Notes under the pieces: model-generated | Seen by the model: only the letters and a program-made list of their open reading frames with translations | Databases searched by the model: none | Told to the model about the DNA's origin: nothing | In this document: positions 26,000 to 29,835 of the stretch, in pieces | How the letters are laid out: every line of letters starts with the position of its first letter | How positions within the stretch are numbered: position 1 is the first letter of the stretch | Position numbers and translations under genes: made by a program | Virus record (IMG/VR): IMGVR_UViG_3300037672_001301 | Location: 1 to 29,835 of that record | Reading direction: 5' to 3' (one strand) | DNA length: 29,835 nucleotides | DNA from: a virus

Positions 26000-26531
26000 G
26001 AAACCCAATCCAGTATTTTGGATGCCTTTTTTCATAGAAGAAATTGATATTAGTAAATTAGAATTCAAAGAAGAACCAGAATATACTCCAACTTTTATTT
26101 CTCGTACTCCAACTACAATGGGGGAAGATGAACTTACTCAAGAGTCATACAATTATCTTGGTAGGATTCTTTGGGAGTGTATAGGTCAATATACGGAGAA
26201 ACCATTTTATATTGGTTCTGTTTGGCGTAACAAGTATGTGAAAACAGACTGGCAAGATCCACATATTCATTCTGGAGCTCAATGGAGTTTTGTGATTTAT
26301 GTGGATGTTGAGGAATCTAAGACTGTTTTTCTTTCCCCAAGTAGACACAATCAAATGAATCAATGGGGACATCTAGGTCATGCGTTTCCTTTAGACTTTT
26401 CTCCAAAAATTTCTCCTGGAAATATTATAATTTTCCCATCATTCATTGAACACTTTGTTCCCCCTGGGAATGAAGGCATAACTATATCAGGTAACATTTA
26501 TTATGATCAGCCTCCTGGAGGACCAGTATGA
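25986..26531 (+). CDS. 2OG-Fe(II) oxygenase-like protein (2OG-FeII_Oxy_5 type)
   Basis: This is a 181-residue protein starting inside the end of the kinase gene. VWRNKYVKTDWQDPHIHSGA then WSFVIYVDVEE gives the double-stranded beta-helix core with H93-x-H95. SPGNIIIFPSFIEHFVPPG gives the distal His156, and ITISGNIYY the final strand. This order (W-x-N-x-Y ... H-x-H-x-x-x-x-x-S-x-V-x-Y-V ... G-x-x-x-x-F-P-S-x-x-x-H-x-V-x-P ... S-x-N) is that of small 2-oxoglutarate oxygenases common in marine phages. The second metal ligand is His instead of the usual Asp, as in some of the family. The substrate is unknown. ATGA overlap with the next gene. Confidence 0.65.
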   Translation: MNEFKKPNPVFWMPFFIEEIDISKLEFKEEPEYTPTFISRTPTTMGEDELTQESYNYLGRILWECIGQYTEKPFYIGSVWRNKYVKTDWQDPHIHSGAQWSFVIYVDVEESKTVFLSPSRHNQMNQWGHLGHAFPLDFSPKISPGNIIIFPSFIEHFVPPGNEGITISGNIYYDQPPGGPV

Positions 26532-27646
26532 AGCAAGTTGGATTTCACTTATCCCATAACTCCTCAGTATCAGTTCTTTCTGAAGATGGGGACATTGAAC
26601 TTTTCCTGGAAGAAGAAAGATTGTCTAGATTAAAATATGATAACGATCCATTTCATGCATGTAACATGGTTCTTGGTGGACTTACCATGGATGAGATTGA
26701 AAAATATGAAGTAGCAACATCTGCATTAATATCTAAAGACAAGCTGGGAGTAAGTACATTAGATCGTAGTAGTGATATGTTAATGATGTATGTTTCTAAA
26801 TCATTAAAACTTCTACCACATGAACAAAACTCTTTTAAGTATGAAATAGTCAAAGAAAAATTTGAAAAGTTTTTTGATCATCACTTATTTCATGCTTATT
26901 GTGGATTCTATAATTCTGGATTTGATGATGCAGTTGTAGTTGTGGTTGATGGTATGGGAAACTTCATTTCTCCTGCAGAAGATAGGCATGAGGTTGTTTC
27001 CATATTCGATGCATCTTATCCATGTAATATGAATTTTTTAGGAGGGATGTCTACACCCTCTTATGATAGTTGTGATGAATCTGAACATAAAGGTGAGTGG
27101 ACATGTGGAATTGGTATGATATACTCCGCAGTATCCTCATATATGGGTTTTGGTGGACTTGGGGCTGGAAAAGTAATGGGTCTTGCTTCATACGGTAAAG
27201 AAGATCCCAATATTAGATCTTTCCTTTCTGATGGATTTAATGTAGATTCAAATCTTTTTTATAGGTCTAAGTATGGATGTAATTTTATTCCATATGATTA
27301 CTTACCTCATCATAGAGAAGCTGAAAATACTAAGAATCACTTTGAAAAATTATCTAACCTTGCTTGGAGACTTCAAGAAGATTTTCAGACTCATATGTTA
27401 AAAATTTTATTGGACGCTCTTGCAATATCGAAACGTAAAAATATTATTTTAACTGGTGGATGTGCATTAAACTGTTCTGCAAATTATTGGTATTTGGATA
27501 AGTTGCCAAAAGATGTTAAACTATATGTGGAACCTATTAGTAGTGATGCTGGAATTAGTATTGGACTATCTAAGGTTCAACATTATTCCCAAACTGGTTC
27601 CATGAAAAAATATCCACTTAAAAACTTATACTTGGGCCCCGAATGA
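26528..27646 (+). CDS. NodU-family protein lacking the C-terminal YrdC-like domain
   Basis: This is a 372-residue paralog of the full-length carbamoyltransferase in the same cassette, equivalent to its Kae1-like half only. It keeps HLSHNSSVSVLSEDG, EEERLSRLKYD, the His-rich metal segment DHHLFHAYCGFYNSGF near residue 117, VVVVDGMGNF, GLGAGKVMGLASYGK, LTGGCALNCSANYWYL near 310 and VEPISSDAG. The last residues (YPLKNLYLGPE) line up with EPLKDLYTGFE of the full-length protein, exactly where its second domain begins. No remnant of that domain follows, because the next gene starts four bases before this stop. By analogy with TobZ it lacks the part that makes carbamoyl-adenylate, so it may work with the full-length enzyme or be non-catalytic. 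Confidence 0.8.
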   Translation: MKQVGFHLSHNSSVSVLSEDGDIELFLEEERLSRLKYDNDPFHACNMVLGGLTMDEIEKYEVATSALISKDKLGVSTLDRSSDMLMMYVSKSLKLLPHEQNSFKYEIVKEKFEKFFDHHLFHAYCGFYNSGFDDAVVVVVDGMGNFISPAEDRHEVVSIFDASYPCNMNFLGGMSTPSYDSCDESEHKGEWTCGIGMIYSAVSSYMGFGGLGAGKVMGLASYGKEDPNIRSFLSDGFNVDSNLFYRSKYGCNFIPYDYLPHHREAENTKNHFEKLSNLAWRLQEDFQTHMLKILLDALAISKRKNIILTGGCALNCSANYWYLDKLPKDVKLYVEPISSDAGISIGLSKVQHYSQTGSMKKYPLKNLYLGPE

Positions 27647-27969
27647 GATATAATGTAGATATAGATGGCACTATTTGTATTCCTGGAAAAGGAGAAGGCA
27701 GATATATTGAAGCTGTGCCTATTACAGAAAGGATCTCTAAAATAAATGATCTATATATTAAAGGACATCAAATAATCTACCATACCGCTAGAGGTATGGG
27801 TACATTTAATAATGATCGAGAACAAGCTAAGGAAAAGTATTACGACTTCACTCACAAACAACTGTTGGAATGGGGATGTATGTTTCACGATCTTTTCTTA
27901 GGAAAACCTTCAGCTGACTATTACATTGACGACAAAGGAGTAAGTGCCCATGAATTCTTCGATACCTAG
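27643..27969 (+). CDS. Small HAD-family phosphatase, EcbF/BcbF (capsule) type
   Basis: This is a 108-residue protein with all four HAD motifs: D6-I-D8-G-T (nucleophile and acid/base Asp), T48 in YHTARG, K88 in GKPSADYY and D96-D97 in YIDDKG. The absence of a cap domain and the TARG and GKPxADYYIDDK phrases match the EcbF/BcbF group linked to capsule and surface-sugar clusters. In this cassette it is the natural candidate for the GmhB step (removing the 7-phosphate from heptose 1,7-bisphosphate), though it is not a GmhB by sequence; that is inference. It is coupled upstream by ATGA and overlaps the cupin gene by 20 bases. Confidence 0.75.
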   Translation: MRYNVDIDGTICIPGKGEGRYIEAVPITERISKINDLYIKGHQIIYHTARGMGTFNNDREQAKEKYYDFTHKQLLEWGCMFHDLFLGKPSADYYIDDKGVSAHEFFDT

Positions 27970-28324
27970 AGCAGCAGAACCAATTAAGTTCGTGTCCAAA
28001 GGATGGGGATATGAAAAATGGATAGTTAACTCAGAACAATATTGTGGAAAACTCCTCTTCATTGCAAAGGGGAAACAATGTTCTTGGCATTTTCATAAAA
28101 AGAAAGACGAAGTTTTTTACGTTCAAAGTGGAAAAATTAAAATCTACTATGGGTGGGATGACAATATTGAAGTCGCTAATGTATCTGTACTAGAAACTGG
28201 AGATAAGTTTCATGTTCCTATTGGAATGAAACATAGAATGTATGGTCTTTCTGATACTGAATTATTTGAATTTAGCACAGAACATTTTGATGAAGATAGT
28301 AATAGAATTAAACCTGGAGATTGA
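27950..28324 (+). CDS. Single-domain cupin, sugar isomerase-like
   Basis: This is a 124-residue protein. ATG 27950 is preferred because AAAGGAG (27934-27940) lies nine bases upstream; an in-frame GTG at 27944 is too close. The cupin metal site is H47-x-H49-(x4)-E54 in WHFHKKKDEVFYV with H95 in VPIGMKHRMYG. The end (ELFEFSTEHFDEDSNRIKPG) is like that of mannose-6-phosphate isomerase type II and D-lyxose isomerase cupins. It could isomerise or epimerise a sugar or sugar phosphate; the substrate cannot be read from sequence. No GmhA-type (SIS) isomerase is present, and a cupin has no known GmhA activity, so filling that gap is only speculation. The stop overlaps the next start (TGATG). Confidence 0.7.
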   Translation: MNSSIPRAAEPIKFVSKGWGYEKWIVNSEQYCGKLLFIAKGKQCSWHFHKKKDEVFYVQSGKIKIYYGWDDNIEVANVSVLETGDKFHVPIGMKHRMYGLSDTELFEFSTEHFDEDSNRIKPGD

Positions 28325-28929
28325 TGAAAGCTGAAAAAATAACAGATCTAATTGTAGTTTTAAAAAATCATATCCCAGACGAAACCTGTGATGAAATATT
28401 GGAATGGTTTAAATCGAACAAACATCTCCAATCCGATGGAGTAGTTTATAATACTACTGAAGGAAAAGTCCCTGGACCTACTGTTAATAAAGATTTTAAA
28501 AATGCCATTCAAACTCTTGTTCCCCCAGAAGCATCAATATCCGATAAAATGACAGATATTACTATATCTGCACTTAGGGAAGCGAGTTCTAGATATCCAA
28601 TCCCACCAGATAGCATAACACTGAATGATTATTGTGTTAGAGTTTATCCAAAGGATGAGGGTATATTTAAGTTACATGTTGATCAACATGCATTTGGTAC
28701 AGTAAATAGGTTATTTGCTTGCATCATGTATCTCAATGATGTTGAGGAGGGCGGAGAAACAGAATTTCCAGATTGGAATGTATCAGTAAGACCAGAGAAG
28801 GGAAAAGTACTACTATTTCCATGCAATTATTTGTTTAGACATAAGGGAAATGTTCCCATTTCGGAAGAAAAATATATCGCTACAAATTTTATTAACTTTA
28901 TGATACAAGATATTCCTCCAGTGTCTTGA
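28324..28929 (+). CDS. Prolyl-4-hydroxylase-like 2OG-Fe(II) oxygenase
   Basis: This is a 201-residue protein with ATG at 28324 in a one-base overlap and GGAG (28316-28319) before it; a TTG three bases upstream is less likely. The P4H core is complete: H118-x-D120 in KLHVDQHA, the strand RLFACIMYLNDVEEGGETEF, GKVLLFPCNYLFRHKG with the distal H173, and EEKYIATNF with K183 as 2-oxoglutarate anchor. The family hydroxylates prolyl residues or other small targets; in phages the substrate is generally unknown. It is the last gene of the + strand cassette, and its 3' end overlaps the convergent epimerase gene by 32 bases. No terminator is visible between them. Confidence 0.8.
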   Translation: MKAEKITDLIVVLKNHIPDETCDEILEWFKSNKHLQSDGVVYNTTEGKVPGPTVNKDFKNAIQTLVPPEASISDKMTDITISALREASSRYPIPPDSITLNDYCVRVYPKDEGIFKLHVDQHAFGTVNRLFACIMYLNDVEEGGETEFPDWNVSVRPEKGKVLLFPCNYLFRHKGNVPISEEKYIATNFINFMIQDIPPVS

Positions 28930-29701
28930 GTCTATAGTTTAACCATTCCATATCTGCACAGGTATAATCTTGATACTTACCTTTTAGGTGATCGGGGAAA
29001 GGAATCATTTCGATTTCTCCCCCTTCTTTTTTAGCAACTAATTCTGCAACTCTCTGGAATGACATTGGTTTGCCAGTTCCAATATCATAGATTCCACTGG
29101 GAGCGTCATTATTCAGGACAATATTGACTACATCATTTACACATACAAAGTCCCGATAAAACTTATCCGATCCTTCAAACAATTTAAGTTTTCCCGTCTC
29201 TCTGATCTGTTTGGTAAATTTAGATACGGGACTAGCTTGATCTCCTTTATGATCCTCTCCCGTTCCATATACATTGAAATATCTAAATCCTTGAATGCTC
29301 TCAAACCGATCTAGATTGTCCAATACATAATAATCTATGATCAATTTGGAAATTGCATACTGATTCAAAGGATTTATCTTTCTACATTCTTTAGTTTGAT
29401 TCCCATACACAGATGCAGAAGATGCGTACTTTACAGGAATTTTGTGTTCAATTGCGTGTGAAAGCAAATGAGCAGTAAAAGATTGATTGTAATGTGCAAT
29501 CTTTACCCAGTTTTTTTCTGTTGTAGATGAGATTGCTCCATTATGAATTATTAGATCTACATTTTCCCATCCGTTAAATTTAGACAGAAATTTCCATGCG
29601 TTATCTATATCAATTCCAATAACATCATGTTCTCCTTCAGTTTCAAAATAGTTCTGAAAATGGGATCCAATAAACCCCTTATATCCAGTAATTAAAATCA
29701 T
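28898..29701 (-). CDS. hldD: ADP-L-glycero-D-manno-heptose-6-epimerase (HldD type)
   Basis: This is a 267-residue short-chain dehydrogenase/epimerase. The Rossmann motif is G6-x-x-G9-x-x-G12, and the catalytic set is S94/S95/S97 (KYASSASVYG), Y115 and K119 (NQYAISK). HldD-specific features are IDNAWKF, HNGAISSTTE, GFRYFNVYG with E-D-H-K152-G (the second catalytic Lys of HldD), KLFEGSDKFYRDFVCVNDV, and IPFPDHLKGKYQDYTCAD. These phrases follow bacterial HldD almost word for word. The protein is about 40 residues shorter than the E. coli enzyme, mainly before DLIIHNGA. The reaction inverts C6 of ADP-D,D-heptose to the L,D form. It is translated after the gene to its right through a one-base overlap (TGATG) and converges on the + strand cassette. 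Confidence 0.9.
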   Translation of the reverse strand: MILITGYKGFIGSHFQNYFETEGEHDVIGIDIDNAWKFLSKFNGWENVDLIIHNGAISSTTEKNWVKIAHYNQSFTAHLLSHAIEHKIPVKYASSASVYGNQTKECRKINPLNQYAISKLIIDYYVLDNLDRFESIQGFRYFNVYGTGEDHKGDQASPVSKFTKQIRETGKLKLFEGSDKFYRDFVCVNDVVNIVLNNDAPSGIYDIGTGKPMSFQRVAELVAKKEGGEIEMIPFPDHLKGKYQDYTCADMEWLNYRLKTLEEYLVS

Positions 29702-29835
29702 CAGTATACTATCGTTGGAATAGGTAGAAATAATGATTGAGCGAGTCTATACTTACCAACCGTTTGATCAAAATGACCTGGATGTTGATATACACCATGA
29801 AGAAAATTGTCTGGATATACAATTAATCTATTGTA
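29701..29835 (-). CDS. C-terminal end of a second DUF6445-type oxygenase-like protein (cut by window edge)
   Basis: On the minus strand an open frame enters at 29835 and ends with TGA at 29703-29701, overlapping the hldD start by one base. The 44 residues visible (YNRLIVYPDNFLHGVYQ, then YRLAQSLFLPIP) align with the end of the DUF6445-type protein at 21140-21772 (YNRMVLYECGHMHGAVL, then PRLVQVLFM), including the distal His followed by Gly. It is therefore probably a paralog and a fourth 2-oxoglutarate oxygenase-like protein of the cassette. Start and N-terminal motifs lie outside the window. Confidence 0.6.
   Translation of the reverse strand, partial: YNRLIVYPDNFLHGVYQHPGHFDQTVGKYRLAQSLFLPIPTIVY

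Noticed and set aside
27944-27950. GTG start giving two extra residues to the cupin
   Set aside because: It lies only three bases after the GGAG ribosome binding site, while ATG at 27950 has normal spacing.
1-29835. tRNA, riboswitch or integrase genes, often present in cyanophages
   Set aside because: I saw no cloverleaf-like noncoding gap or matching protein motifs; gaps between genes are all under about 120 bases and mostly explained by promoters and terminators.

Overview
The window looks like part of the genome of a marine T4-like cyanophage (a contractile-tailed myovirus infecting Prochlorococcus or Synechococcus). The evidence is the AT-rich, densely packed genes almost all on one strand, T4-type late promoter motifs (TATAAATA and variants) between structural genes, and very long virion proteins of types I recognise from cyanomyoviruses: a DUF4815-type structural protein, an Mtd_N-type fibre protein, and fibre-like proteins with W/Y-G repeats. 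The exact host cannot be read from the sequence.

Bases 1-21073 are a virion/adsorption module on the + strand. It starts inside a giant structural protein (cut by the left edge). Three small conserved proteins follow, then a separately punctuated 335-aa virion protein with its own late promoter, strong ribosome binding site and terminator. Next come a 1533-aa repeat-built fibre-like protein, an Mtd_N-type small fibre protein, a 134-aa companion and a 1477-aa fibre protein with five carbohydrate-binding-like repeats and a probable beta-helix. Three tandem paralogous Gly-rich, extremely Cys-rich proteins (about 10% Cys) follow. The module ends with a tail (fibre) assembly chaperone-like protein and a hairpin terminator.

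Bases 21140-28929 (+) and 28898-29835 (-) are a sugar cassette. It holds a GT9-like glycosyltransferase, a full-length NodU-type carbamoyltransferase, an RfaE2/HldE-type heptose nucleotidyltransferase, an RfaE1/HldA-type heptose kinase, a second NodU-type protein lacking its C-terminal domain, an EcbF/BcbF-like HAD phosphatase, a cupin and an HldD-type ADP-heptose epimerase. Four 2-oxoglutarate/Fe(II) oxygenase-like proteins are interspersed. From the carbamoyltransferase gene on, the genes overlap by 1-32 nt, which implies translational coupling within each strand. Read together they suggest the phage makes ADP-L-glycero-D-manno-heptose (or a close relative), transfers it, and decorates a glycan by carbamoylation and perhaps hydroxylation. 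GmhA (sedoheptulose-7-P isomerase) is not seen, so the first step would come from the host or from outside the window. Whether the product goes on the virion or on the host surface is open.

There is no gene-free stretch longer than about 120 bases. I saw no tRNA, rRNA, CRISPR array, insertion sequence or integrase, but I could not run covariance-model searches.
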